Positions 46,229-56,556 of a stretch of DNA of 64,000 nt are shown one piece after another; within the stretch, counting starts at the first letter, position 1, and each line of letters starts with the position of its first letter. The position numbers were made by a program, and so were the translations under genes. Origin of the DNA: Saprospiraceae bacterium. Its GTDB lineage: Bacteria; Bacteroidota; Bacteroidia; Chitinophagales; Saprospiraceae. The notes under the pieces are model-generated. The model saw only the letters and a program-made list of their open reading frames with translations. It made no database searches and had not been told where the DNA came from. The DNA lies in assembly GCA_016714085.1 (NCBI GenBank), contig JADJNW010000018.1, positions 89,725 through 153,724 on the forward strand. The letters run 5' to 3'.

Positions 46229-47164
46229 CTATTCTTGCAAGCCGCGGCCTTCTTTTTTGATTTTGCCTTCTTTGTTCAATTGTTTCATCAATCGATCGAG
46301 AATGCCATTGATAAAATCCTTGCTTTTGTCGGTGCTATACATTTTAGAAATTTCTACAAATTCATTCAACGTCACTTTGGTAGGAATCGTAGGGAAATAC
46401 ATGAGTTCGCAAAGCGCCATTTTCAGCAAGATCATATCCATTACTGCAACACGCTCGGCGTCCCAATTCTTGAGCGTAGGCTCAATAATGCGCAGCAATT
46501 CTTCATCCGATTCATTAACGATTTTAAATAAGACCTCCCCAAATTCAACCGTCGTTTCCAAAGGCGGTCGAAACTCTTCATAGAAATCCGCTGCGGCTGG
46601 TAATGCTTTAATCGTCTTTTTGATGGCGCCTATAATCAAGGATTCATCGTCAATCCAAAGCGGGAAATTATCTTCTACTTGATCTGAGAACATTTCGTTG
46701 CTCATGCAATGCTTATAAAGCCCAAGCAAAATCTGGCGCTGATCGTCGGGGGTAGTACTATTATTGAGAATGAATGCTTTATACTCGTCTGTTTTGGAAA
46801 ATTCCGTATAAACCTGGCGGGTTTTATCTTCGTCTATTTTATCTCCCAGTTTGAAGTGGCGCACCAGGCGATTGAAACCTTCGTTTTGGGAGACCGAATG
46901 AATCAAATCGTTATTACCAAGCTTATTGGAGAAATTCAAGTCTTCTTCGGTAGGCAGTAGTTTTGCAGAACGATTTGTTGCATCTTGCTCGGCGTATTCG
47001 GCGATGCGAATCAATTGCAATAAGGTGTACAGGTACAGCTCAAATGACTGCCTGACATTGATGCGATATTGCTGCAACGCTTCGTCGTATCCCAGCTTTT
47101 TGTCTCTACTCATCGAATAGAGTATCTGCATTACTTTTATGCGGACGTTCCTTCTACTCAGCAT
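46229..47164 (-). CDS. nusB: Transcription antitermination factor NusB
   Basis: A 311-residue protein. The first residues (MLSRRNVRIKVMQILYSM) and the C-terminal half (NWDAERVAVMDMILLKMALCELMYFPTIPTKVTLNEFVEISK, then FINGILDRL) are the NusB fold that binds boxA RNA with NusE during rRNA transcription. It is about twice the E. coli length because of a middle insertion (about residues 40-190) that is usual in Bacteroidota. The gene is intact although its neighbours carry frameshifts, as expected for a gene important for growth. Confidence 0.93.
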   Translation of the reverse strand: MLSRRNVRIKVMQILYSMSRDKKLGYDEALQQYRINVRQSFELYLYTLLQLIRIAEYAEQDATNRSAKLLPTEEDLNFSNKLGNNDLIHSVSQNEGFNRLVRHFKLGDKIDEDKTRQVYTEFSKTDEYKAFILNNSTTPDDQRQILLGLYKHCMSNEMFSDQVEDNFPLWIDDESLIIGAIKKTIKALPAAADFYEEFRPPLETTVEFGEVLFKIVNESDEELLRIIEPTLKNWDAERVAVMDMILLKMALCELMYFPTIPTKVTLNEFVEISKMYSTDKSKDFINGILDRLMKQLNKEGKIKKEGRGLQE

Positions 47165-47297
47165 CTTAGCGTCGGTACTTCTTGGATTTTCTCACGGGAA
47201 TTCTTTACCATGCAAATAAAGCGTTATTTTTTAGAAATAACCGTACAATCATTATTAAATTATTATTTTATCTGAACATTTAGTTCTTAAAAGTCAA

Positions 47298-48778
47298 TTA
47301 TTTCAAATACTTCGCTTTTATTTCTTCATAAGCAGGCAGCTTTTTATAATGCCATTTTTGTACTACTGCTCCATTTTTTAATAATACAATCCCGGGATTG
47401 GAGCGTATAATTGTTTTTAATAAAATATCATCTGCCACAAAATCGGATAATCGCTTGCGCTTGCGGTCTGGAAATCTTGAATCTTTTCAGGGCTTTCAAA
47501 TGCTGTCACTGCGTGAACTTGCAATCCATCTTTTTTCGCTGATTCCAGCATCGGATTGACTACTTCTTTCCAGGCGCTTAAAAAGTCGGCTTTCCATTCA
47601 TATTTTTCTTTTTCAACATCTCTATTGATAATAGAATCAATCCTTTGTACGTAAGAAACCGTTTTTCCGGCGATTACTGTATCGACTGCATAAAGCGTGT
47701 CAGAAACGGTAAATGTCTCCGTGCCAGCCGATTTGCCATAAAGTTTATGCGAAACAATCAAAAAACTATAACTCGAATCACTGAGAATTTGATCGGTGAC
47801 GCTATTTCCATCAAAATCCTGCAAGTCAAAATCACTGATTTTGGTGTGTTCTATGGCAGGTTCTGATTTGATTTGCTCATAATCCCATTCTTCACTTGGA
47901 TAATTTTTGAATTCTTTAAGGAACTGATCATAAGGCATTTCTACTACTTTTCCGCTACTTTTGTTCTTGAGTTTATAACCCGTGACTTCCACATTGGCAG
48001 CAGCTTCTTCTTCCAGCTTTTTGCGTTCCGCAATATTTACACCCTCTTTAAATGGACGGAAGTCCACCACCGGCAGATTCCATACATAATTGCTAATGCA
48101 AAACAATACCGTTCCTATTCCAAGCACCGAAAGCAGCATCGTGCGACCCACGGGCGTCAGCAGTTTGTGCATATCCTTATGCTTGGATACGAACAATAAG
48201 GCCGGAATCATCAGAAACACGTCTTTCAGGAAAGAAACTTTAGGTTGCAATTTTAAAAAGTCACCAAAACAACCGCAATCGGTCACTTTCATATTGGTTT
48301 CCACGTAAGGTCCCCATTTGCCAAACTGAAAGAAATTAACGCCATCAGGCACATATCCTGTGAGGTAAGTAAATCCGGTCAAAAAAGTAAAAAACGTTAC
48401 AATAATCAAGAATACCCAACTGGTCAATTTATTCCTGGCACCAAGAATAAGTGCAGCGCCCACCACGACTTCCAGCACGATCATAGTGGTAGAAAAAGTA
48501 GGCGCAACTTCTGAAAGCCTTGGAAACAAAGGCGCTAAGAAAGAAAACCAAGTACCTTCAAATGTCTTTTCAAATTCAGCAAAATATTGCTCCATTTTAT
48601 AGGCAGTACCCAGCGGATCAATTGCTTTCACGCCGCCAGAAAAAATAAACAGCGAGCCACAAAAGTTTTGAAGAAAAGTAAGCAGCCAGTTTTTATGACC
48701 CTTATAGCCGAACCCAACCAATACTGTTATCACAAGGGCTATAGCGGCGATCATTAGTAGGAGTGTTCCGAGCGTCAT
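47298..48778 (-). pseudogene. BT_3928-type DoxX/MauE-like membrane protein, frameshifted at its C-terminus
   Basis: A membrane protein with four or more helices and the MauE/DoxX-like motif VTDCGCFGDFLKL, whose Cys pair suggests a role in thiol or disulfide chemistry. A soluble thioredoxin-like region follows (HTKISDFDLQDFDGNSV, then SFLIVSHKLYG). The frame breaks near 47444, after ASASDYP. In the next frame the expected ending reads DFVADDILLKTI, RSNPGIVLLKNGAVVQKW and ends IKAKYLK at 47298. One missing base explains it. The restored length is about 493 residues. It lies just after a DUF1599 gene, a pairing seen in other Bacteroidota. The function is not established. Confidence 0.8.
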
Positions 48779-48798
48779 TGTTGAAATGCTTTTATTTC

Positions 48799-49359
48799 TT
48801 ATGAATTGGGTTTTATTTGTTTTTGTTCGGTCAATTGGATCAGCGCAAAGATAGCATAATTAATGATGTCCAAATAATTCGCATCCAAACCTTCTGATAC
48901 CAGCGTTTTGCCATCGTTATCTTCTATTTGCTTGATTCTCAGTAATTTCATCAGGATCAAATCGGTCATAGAACTTATCCGCATCTCGCGCCACACCTCG
49001 CCATAATCATGGTTCTTGTTGATCATTAAAGTACGCGCCTGCCCAATGTATTGATCGTAGAGCGTTTCGGCTTTCATCGAATCCAATTCCAAAGGCGTGT
49101 CCGATGGCAAATGGAGCTGCATTAAGGCCATTACACTATAATTAATCAAACCAATGAATTCTGATTCAATAGAATCGCCCACCTTTTGCTCCTGTTTTTC
49201 TTCGATGCTGCGGATTCGTTTGGCTTTGATAAAGAGTTGATCGGTGAGCGAACGCGGTCGCAAAATACGCCAGGCAGTGCCGTAATCCTTGTTTTTTTTA
49301 ACAAAAAGCTCTCGACATTCTTGAGTGATCGTATCGTATTGCTCTAGCGTTTTTTGCAC
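48799..49359 (-). CDS. DUF1599 domain protein, two tandem domains
   Basis: A 186-residue protein when started at the GTG at 49359 (then QKTLEQYD). The frame stays open to 49578 but the extension is unlike the family. It consists of two homologous halves: KKNKDYGTAWR, then DQLFIKAKRIRSIEE, and INKNHDYGEVWR, then DLILMKLLRIKQIED. These are the nucleotide modification associated / DUF1599 pattern with conserved Asp-Tyr-Gly and Trp-Arg. The function is unknown. It precedes the BT_3928-type gene by 20 bases in the same direction, so the two are likely co-transcribed. The divergent DMT gene shares its 121-base upstream region. Confidence 0.82.
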   Translation of the reverse strand: MQKTLEQYDTITQECRELFVKKNKDYGTAWRILRPRSLTDQLFIKAKRIRSIEEKQEQKVGDSIESEFIGLINYSVMALMQLHLPSDTPLELDSMKAETLYDQYIGQARTLMINKNHDYGEVWREMRISSMTDLILMKLLRIKQIEDNDGKTLVSEGLDANYLDIINYAIFALIQLTEQKQIKPNS

Positions 49360-49480
49360 GATTTGAAAGATTTTGCCACAAATATAAGTATCGAAGAGGT
49401 TTGTAAAGATTATTTTTTGTGAATGAAAAGTGAAATTTGGAGGATAAGGTGATTGGGTGATGAGAGAATAGGATGAAACT

Positions 49481-50401
49481 ATGAAACAAACGCCTATTTT
49501 TGCTTGGCTAAAAAAATCGCCAATGCTATACCTTATCCTTTCGATTCTGAGTTCTACTGCTATTATCTTGGTTTTCAAGCTGTTCCCACGCTTTCAGATA
49601 CAATCTTTACAAGCGATTGTATTTAATTACATTACTTGCCTGGTTTGCGGCTGGCTTGCTATTGGTGAATTTCCTATCAACGCGGAGACCATTCGTGTAC
49701 CCTGGTTGCCCTATGCGCTGACGCTTGGGCTTATTTTTATTTTTACGTTTAATATTGCAGCAAATACAGTCAAATACTTTGGCGCTACGGTAGCTTCCGT
49801 GATGCAGCGGATGTCCTTGGTCGTGTCGGTGCCATTTGCGATTATCGCTTACCAAGAACCCTTACCGATATTGAAAATAATAGGATTAGCGGCAGCATTA
49901 CTTTCCATCGTTTTTATCAATATGCCTGATAAAAGAGAAAAAATGAATTCTGATGTGCAGCGACATACTTTGCTTTGGACGCTGCCATTATTGTTTTGGG
50001 TGGCCAGTGGCGTTATTGAAATCATTATGCTATACGTGGAGCGCGATACTTCCGGTAAAGCCACGCTGCTTTTTACAACCTTTATTTTCAGTACGGCTGC
50101 ATTTCTGGGGTCTCTTTATATTATTTTTAATTTGATAACAAGGCGAACAACTTTACACTGGCGTAATTTAGTGGCAGGCATTTGTCTTGGTGTTCCCAAT
50201 TTTGGTTCGGTTTATTTTCTACTCAAATCCTTGAGCGTAGGCTGGCATGGCTCGGTCGTTTTTCCAATTAACAACGTGACAATCATTGGTTTAGCGTCAT
50301 TACTGGCTTGGCTCTTATTTGCCGAAAAATTATCAAAAATCAATATCTTAGGCGTTTTGCTGGCGATGATCGCCATTGTATTAATTGCAGTAGCAAGATG
50401 A
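49481..50401 (+). CDS. EamA/DMT-superfamily transporter
   Basis: A 306-residue inner-membrane protein with about ten helices arranged as two EamA half-repeats. The first half ends with VASVMQRMSLVVSVPFAI, EEP-like YQEPLP, and a VFINMPDK loop. The second half contains NVTIIGLASLLAWLLFAEKLSKINILGVLLAMIAIVLI, where the FAEKLS turn is the usual DMT motif. The substrate is unknown; drug or metabolite export is typical. The ATG at 49481 is used; ATG 49523 is an alternative. Its stop overlaps the next start (ATGA), so translation is coupled to the IMPACT-family gene. Confidence 0.82.
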   Translation: MKQTPIFAWLKKSPMLYLILSILSSTAIILVFKLFPRFQIQSLQAIVFNYITCLVCGWLAIGEFPINAETIRVPWLPYALTLGLIFIFTFNIAANTVKYFGATVASVMQRMSLVVSVPFAIIAYQEPLPILKIIGLAAALLSIVFINMPDKREKMNSDVQRHTLLWTLPLLFWVASGVIEIIMLYVERDTSGKATLLFTTFIFSTAAFLGSLYIIFNLITRRTTLHWRNLVAGICLGVPNFGSVYFLLKSLSVGWHGSVVFPINNVTIIGLASLLAWLLFAEKLSKINILGVLLAMIAIVLIAVAR

Positions 50402-51052
50402 AAGATACCTATAAAACAATCGCGTCGGAAAGCACGGGAGAATTCAAAGATCGAGGCAGTAAGTTTATTGCTTATGCGTATCCTGTTTATAATGAATTAG
50501 ATTGGCAAGAATGCTTGGAAAAAACGCGAAAATTGCACCCCAAGGCCAGGCATCATTGCTACGCTTGGCGCTTGGGTTTGGATGGCAACAGCTACCGTGC
50601 GAATGATGACGGCGAACCCAGTGGTACTGCGGGCCGCCCGATCCTGGGGCAGATTGATAGTTTTGGATTGACCAATGTAATGGTGATTGTCGTGCGTTAT
50701 TTTGGAGGCACCCTTTTGGGTACTTCCGGGTTAATAAATGCTTACAAACTCAGCGCGGCCCGATGCTTTGCAACAGGCTGAAATCATTGAACGAACGGTC
50801 GAAGATGTCTATCGTATTATCTTTAATTATGCTTTAATGAGCAATGTGATGAACGCGGTGAAAAAATTGGATTTGGAAATGGTGCAACAGGATTTTGGAG
50901 AGGTCGCGTCTCTGCATATTGCCATTCGTCAAAGCGAAGTGCCAATCATGCTATTGCAATTAAAATCTTTAATTGGCGAACTCATTATTGAAATGGTGGA
51001 CGAGCAAACCGAAATCGAAGGCTTGGAAATGACTTATCTTTTTACTCGATAA
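50398..51052 (+). pseudogene. YigZ/IMPACT-family protein, frameshifted
   Basis: The N-terminal domain is clear: YKTIASESTGEFKDRGSKFIAYAYPV, HHCYAWRLG, NDDGEPSGTAGRPIL and VVRYFGGTLLGTSGLINAY, all hallmarks of the YigZ/IMPACT family. At CCC near 50759-50761 an extra base shifts the frame and stops it at 50781. The other frame continues ADALQQAEIIERTVEDVYRI to 51052, the ferredoxin-like C-terminal domain. Removing one C restores about 217 residues, the normal size. The family is linked to ribosome rescue or translation control, but its exact role in bacteria is unclear. The start ATG overlaps the upstream stop. Confidence 0.85.
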
Positions 51053-51091
51053 AATATTCAACCTAATTTATTGCTCGGATAGAATATTATT

Positions 51092-51183
51092 AGAACACGG
51101 ATTGTCACTGATGCAACGGATAACAACAGATTTTTCTATGTTAATCCGCAAACATCCGCCGTATCTGTTATAATCCGTGTTCT
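51092..51183. repeat. Long intergenic palindrome with AGAACACGGATT arms
   Basis: AGAACACGGATT (51092-51103) and AATCCGTGTTCT (51172-51183) are perfect complements. Inner arms CGGATAACAACAGAT and ATCTGTTATAATCCG add further pairing. It lies between convergent genes and resembles the CACGGATT-type extragenic repeats seen in many Bacteroidota. It may also end transcription. Confidence 0.7.
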
Positions 51184-51223
51184 GTCAAGTTATTACAATT
51201 TATTTTTAAATGCAATATTATAT

Positions 51224-53053
51224 TTATTGTTTAATAATTTTTAAATTTTTTCTTCCATTTTCAATTTGCACTTCTACAAAATACATCCCGGAAGCTTGAT
51301 TACGCAAATCAATATCCAGGCGCGTTTCACCAAATAAATTCCTATGCGTAGTCTTTGAAATCATTGCGCCAAGCGCATTGCGAACGGTAAGAATAGCATC
51401 ATTAGTTTGATCCAGATCAAATGCAAGCCAAACCGCTCCATTGGTCGGATTCGGGTAAACTTGTAAATTCTTGACCAATTCCCCAAAACGATCTTCGGTA
51501 GATGTAGCAAAACCGCATCCGGCAAAAGCAGGATTAAGGGTTACATTAAGTGAATAACTATTAGCACAACCTGTCTGATTATCAACCATTTCCAAACGAT
51601 AAGCGCCATTCGTCGGCGCACAGAAAGCAAGTCCATTTGCACCTTCTAGGAGGATTCCATTCAAATACCATTGTGCAGTATAATTGTTCGGAATCATCGT
51701 CGAATCATAAAGCGATAACCAGTTTCTATCATTCAAAAATAGTGGTGTGGGCGGTAGCGGTTCAAAAATTATAGCAAGAGGTTCGGATATTACCTGACAC
51801 CCATCCGGCGAAGTATATTGCACCCAATAAGCGCCGCTTTCGTCAATGTTTATGGCAGTTTCCGTGCCATTTTCGATCACTGGTATGCTATCGTGATACC
51901 ATTGGATATTATTTTCATAGCTGCTCACCAATTTTATTTTCTCTCCTTTGCATAAGGATTCATTATCATAACCCGTCACGACAGGCTTCGCCGGCTGCGG
52001 ATAAACGATTATTGTATCCACAGACTCAACGGTATCTACTTTATGGAAAATCGTAATATTAGCAGTGAGTTCTACATCTTGTAAACTGCCATTTGACAAG
52101 CGATTGAAATTAATAATGCCGCATTCGTCGTCACCTCCTTCGATGCCTTGATCGTCATCGGTCACGCGGATTGCATAATTGCCTTCACCGATAGGAATAT
52201 TGAGGTTATAATTCAAGGGTGCGGTCGCATTGTCGATTTGCGAAGATTGGTAAATTCGAGTACCCGCAGGATCAAGCACTTCCAGTACAATGTCGGGCTT
52301 GCCGCCAAAAAAATCATTACAACCAAAGCTTTCCAGGCGAACGTTGGTGAGGATATAAGCAGAAGTATCGACGATTGCGCGATAATTTATTTCATATTGG
52401 CTGGTTCTGAGTAAATTTGGCTTGCAGGATTTTCATCAGATGTACCGCGTCCATTTCCAAAATCCCCAGGAATAAGAAAAGCCCTCACGCCCCATCGAAG
52501 GAATATTATTGATAAAATGCGCGCTTACTTCGCCACAGCCGGAGGCATTTTCCAAGGTAAAACCCTCGGTAACGCTCACTGCCGGTTCGATGACAAGAGG
52601 AAAGGAGAAAGAGGTGGTTTGTGTAATCACCAAAATCTTGGCAGCTACGACCACTTCTATTTCATAAACCCCTGGTTGTAAAGGTATTCCGCAAAATTTC
52701 ACACAACCATCGGTGAGTTCGGCAGGCTTAAAAACGGTTTGATTGGCTTCCCACGTCAAGCCAGGAGGCAAATTGGAAACCGAAATAATCGTAATTTCAT
52801 TGATGGTGATGCCGGGAATAACCGTTGGATCCTCAGCAGCTACAGGGGTTGTAGTCTTCGGCATTCTAAAACTCACATCCCCATCGTAAAACTCACCAAC
52901 TCGTCCACTGGGAGCATCTGTTAAATAAATCGTATCTACCGGGAGCGAATCGGGCAGGCTCACAACACAACCGGGACAAGCCATTTGTGCGAAAACACTA
53001 CTTGTTAAGCAACAAAATATTATAATTTGAAACGAATGTAAAAATTTTCTCAT
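51224..53053 (-). pseudogene. T9SS-secreted PKD/Ig-like protein, two frameshifts
   Basis: Signal peptide (to SVFAQ), then Ig-like regions (LPPGLTWEANQTVF, GCVKFCGIPLQPGVYEIEV) and a PKD-like strand. There the frame breaks at CCCC (52464-52467): without the extra base it reads SWDFGNGRGTSDENP. A missing base near 52396 breaks it again (restored reading NYEINYRAIVDTSAYILTNVRLES). The final frame, entered in the LTNVRLESFGCNDFF stretch, continues from 52279 to 51224 with Ig-like domains and a T9SS domain (YPNPTNG, SGMYFVEV). The restored length is about 609 residues. It is probably a surface or secreted adhesin-like protein. It is paralogous in layout to the gene upstream. Confidence 0.8.
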
Positions 53054-53156
53054 GCGCTGTTTAATTTGGTTTTAAATAAATGATTATAAGTTGCTTATAC
53101 ATGATAAGCAATTCGATAATGTATTCACAGGGCAAGAGAAACAGGAGAGCAAGTGA

Positions 53157-53191
53157 AAATGTGGCGGGTTTTACGAAATCCACCACATTTT
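53157..53191 (-). terminator. Terminator after the 53198-53989 gene
   Basis: AAAATGTGGCGG (53157-53168) and CCACCACATTTT (53180-53191) pair with one mismatch. Read on the minus strand it follows the stop codon at 53198 within 7 bases and ends in TTTT. Confidence 0.65.
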
Positions 53192-53197
53192 ATTGAT

Positions 53198-53989
53198 TTA
53201 ATTCTTTTGAACGATCATTTTATCCGACAATTGTCTTTCGCCATCGCTCAAGGTATAAATATAGACACCAGCCGCTAATTCGCTGCCATCAAAATCAATG
53301 GTATTTTCTCCGACGATCAAATTGACGCGCTCGCGGCGTATTTTTCTACCCAGGAGGTCGGTCACCGTAAAATCAAAATTCCCACTGATCGGCGTATTGA
53401 TCACAATTTGCGCAAAGCCGCTAAATGGATTGGGGCGCACCTTCGTGCTTACGCCGAGATCAGCAAGGTCATCCGTAGAAGTCACACACTCCCCATTGGG
53501 CTTGACATGTAAGTAATAATTGCCAGGAAATAGCGATGGATTTGGGAAGCTAATTGGAAAGGCAATTACGCTTTGAATAACAAAATCAATCGCTACATCA
53601 TATACGCCTGCTGTATCGTTCACCGTGCCAAACAATAGAATACAACCACTGGAATCTTTAGGGAAAATACAATTTGGCGGATTACAAACATAGTCTATCC
53701 CTACTGGAATTTTACGGATAGCGCCATCTGTAGCCATATCAATACTATTAATTGGAACGGTACCAAACGGAGAGGCGAAAGTAGCAGGCACGTTCACCGT
53801 CACAGCAAATTCAAAGGGTTCGCCGATACAAGCGGTGTCATTGATACCACCCATTGGGTTGGTTTCTGAAAAAGGGAGTGGAAAAATGACAACAGAATCG
53901 GGTAATGTTCGATCAGGTGTACAAGTTTGAGCAATAAGACTTTTGCCGATAGAAAATATTACAATACTGAGCAGTAAAATTCTCTTCAT
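53198..53989 (-). CDS. T9SS-secreted Ig-like protein
   Basis: A 263-residue protein from the ATG at 53989, which begins the signal peptide ending KSLIAQ; the longer frame to 54124 lacks any support. After LPDSVVIFPLPFSE comes one Ig-like region with C-P-C pairs (VCNPPNCIFPKDSSGC) and a GVYDVAIDFVI strand. A T9SS type A sorting domain closes it (VRPNPFSG, AAGVYIYTL, KMIVQKN). It shares layout with the larger protein downstream (LPDS start, GC turn, GVY strand). The function is unknown; an exported structural or binding protein is likely. It may form a transcription unit with the next gene, but a terminator lies between them. Confidence 0.8.
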   Translation of the reverse strand: MKRILLLSIVIFSIGKSLIAQTCTPDRTLPDSVVIFPLPFSETNPMGGINDTACIGEPFEFAVTVNVPATFASPFGTVPINSIDMATDGAIRKIPVGIDYVCNPPNCIFPKDSSGCILLFGTVNDTAGVYDVAIDFVIQSVIAFPISFPNPSLFPGNYYLHVKPNGECVTSTDDLADLGVSTKVRPNPFSGFAQIVINTPISGNFDFTVTDLLGRKIRRERVNLIVGENTIDFDGSELAAGVYIYTLSDGERQLSDKMIVQKN

Positions 53990-54205
53990 AGTAAGAATGA
54001 TTTTTGTTTGTAGTGATTCATTAGATTTTTGGCAATATATGACATTTGGCGTTTGTGACGAAGAAAATTTTTGCGTTTTGTCCAATACGCTGCACGACAG
54101 GAATAAAAAATTTAAAATTTGCATTACATTCGTTTAACTTTGCTGCTGAGCGAATTGCCCTGAGAACAGCCTATATCACCATTTACAAACCAATTTTGAC
54201 ATTCT

Positions 54206-56511
54206 ATGCAGAAAAACAACCTCTTCCTGCTGATGTCTATGTTCTTGTGCATCAGCTTCTTACAGGCGCAAAAAGCCACGCTTACAGGGAAAATCACAGA
54301 CAAAGACAACGGCGAACCACTCATTGCAGCTACCATCCTCGCTGGAGCGAGAGGTGCTGTTTCTGACATTGAAGGCGTCTATTCCGTCTCACTTGATCCT
54401 GGTACCTATAAAGTAGAAGTGAGTTACGTTGGTTATCAGCCATTTACGCAATCAATTACTTTGCAAGCAAACGAGAATATTACACTTGACGCAGCATTAA
54501 CTCTTGAAACCAGCGTACTGCAAACGGCGACCGTGACCAGTGGTAAATACCAAAAACCGCTCAGCGAAGTGACCGTTTCGCTCGAAGTATTAAGACCAAA
54601 TCTGATTGAAAATACAAGCAAGCTCACCATTGATGATGCTTTAGAAAAAGTGCCAGGTGTGAGCGTCGTTGACGGACAAGCCAATATTCGCGGGGGTTCT
54701 GGCTATTCTTATGGGGCAGGTAGTCGCGTGTTGTTGATGGTGGACGATATTCCGATCCTCCAGGCCGATGCGGGTTTTCCTAACTGGGACGACGTACCGA
54801 TTGAAAATATCGAACAAGTGGAAATCGTAAAAGGGGCGGCATCTTCGCTTTACGGCTCTTCCGCTTTGAATGGCATCATCAATATCAGAAGCGCATTGCC
54901 AAAATCTGAACCGGAGACCAGGGTTGCTGCGTTTTATACCCACTTTTTTAGTCCCGAGGACGAACGCAAAAAATGGTGGGATAGCGCTCCCTATTATGTT
55001 GGCGGGAGTATTTCGCATCGCCAGAAGTTTAAAAAATTAGATTTGGTACTCGGCAGTTATTATTTAAAAGAAAATAGCTTTAATAAAGATACTTACAAAG
55101 ACTTCGGGCGGTTTAATTTCAACACAACCTATCGCGTGACCGACCGTTTCACAATAGGATTGAATGGCAATGTAAATAAAGGTGAAAGCGGCTCTTTTTT
55201 CTATTGGCAAACCGATACGACTGCCTACGAACCACCAAACGATACTACCGCCACTGTGCGAAAGCGGTTTCGTTATAATCTTGATCCGCATATCACCTAT
55301 TTTGACCAGGCTGGCAATCGCCATAAATTTTTGGGGCGTTTTTACAAAGTGGATAATGATAACAGCGATAATCAATCGAATGAATCAGAAATTTTTTATG
55401 GGGAATATCAGTTCCAAAAGCGCTTTGTAGATTGGGATTTGGTGATGACTACTGGATTTGTTGGGCAATACTCACAAGTAACAGCAGAATTATACGGCGA
55501 TACAACTTTCTCCGCTCGCAATCTCGCGGCTTACGTTCAGTTAGAAAAGGAATTTTGGGATCGCCTCAATGTTTCGGCAGGTTTTCGTTTTGAAAATAAT
55601 TTGCTGACAAATCCTGGTTTTGAATCGCCGCTTGGCGTCAAGGTAACACCATCTGAAGATGAGGAGTCGCAACCTGTGTTTCGGCTGGGTGTCAATTTCC
55701 GGGCGACTGATTACACGTATTTGCGCGCGTCCTGGGGGCAAGGCTATCGCTATCCTACGATTGCCGAAAAATATATTGTGACAGACGTGGGTGGTTTTTT
55801 GTAGTACCCAATCCAACGCTGGGTTCTGAAACGGGATGGAGTGCTGAAATCGGCATCAAGCAAGGATTTAAGCTATCAACATTTGAAGGATTCCTTGATA
55901 TTGCTGCTTTTCAGATGAGTTACAGCGATATGATCGAGTTTAATTTGGTGCGAAGCACTCAATTTCCACTGCCTGTTTTCCAGGCGACGAATATTGGTGG
56001 TACGGAAATCAAAGGGCTTGATATCTCTGTAGCTGGGCGTGGTAAGCTTTTCGGAGACTGGGAATTTGGATTATTGACCGGCTATACTTACATCGATCCT
56101 CGTTACGATAGTTTTGATGGTACCGCAAATTCCAACTCAATCGAATACATCAATTACAATAACTCTTCTCTCAAAACCGATAATATTCTGAAATATCGCT
56201 CTCGGCATACATTCAAGTTGGACGCAGAGCTACAAAAAGGTGCTTTTGCTGTTGGATTGGAATCTTTTCGAAACAGCCATGTGGAAGCAATTGATGCTGT
56301 ATTTTTATTGATTATACAAGGCTTGCAGCGCTATCGGGTGGAAAATGACAATGGATTTTGGTTGCATAATGTGCGTGCGAGTTACACCTTCGCAAAGGAT
56401 TTAAAAATTTCTTTCCTTCTGGGAAATATCTTTAATAAAGAATACTCCGTACGTCCAGGATTGTTAGAAGGCCCAAGAAATTTGACGGCCAGAGTGGATT
56501 ATAAATTCTAA
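54206..56511 (+). pseudogene. TonB-dependent receptor, frameshift at a T-run
   Basis: Signal peptide (to FLQAQ), carboxypeptidase-like domain (ATLTGKITDKDNGEPLIAA), plug (VSLEVLRPNLIENTSKLTIDDALEKVPGVSVVDGQANIRGGSGYSYGAGSRVL; RVLLMVDDIPILQAD; VEIVKGAASSLYGSSALNGIIN) and barrel up to EKYIVTDVGG. Then TTTTTT (55795-55800) is one T short and the frame stops at 55804. With seven Ts the reading is GGFFVVPNPTLGSETGWSAEI and runs through SYSDMIEFN to 56511 (LTARVDYKF). The restored length is about 768 residues, normal for this class. The plug motifs fit siderophore, cobalamin or metal receptors; the ligand is unknown. A homopolymer error or slippage is likely. Confidence 0.87.
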
Positions 56512-56517
56512 TAATAA

Positions 56518-56549
56518 AGTTGTGCCGCACTTAGAAGTGTGGCACAACT
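56518..56549. terminator. Hairpin terminator between convergent genes
   Basis: AGTTGTGCCGCACTT (56518-56532) and AAGTGTGGCACAACT (56535-56549) pair with a single mismatch. It sits between the stops of the TonB receptor and the AsmA-like gene and can serve both. Confidence 0.7.
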
Positions 56550-56556
56550 CCTTGAT

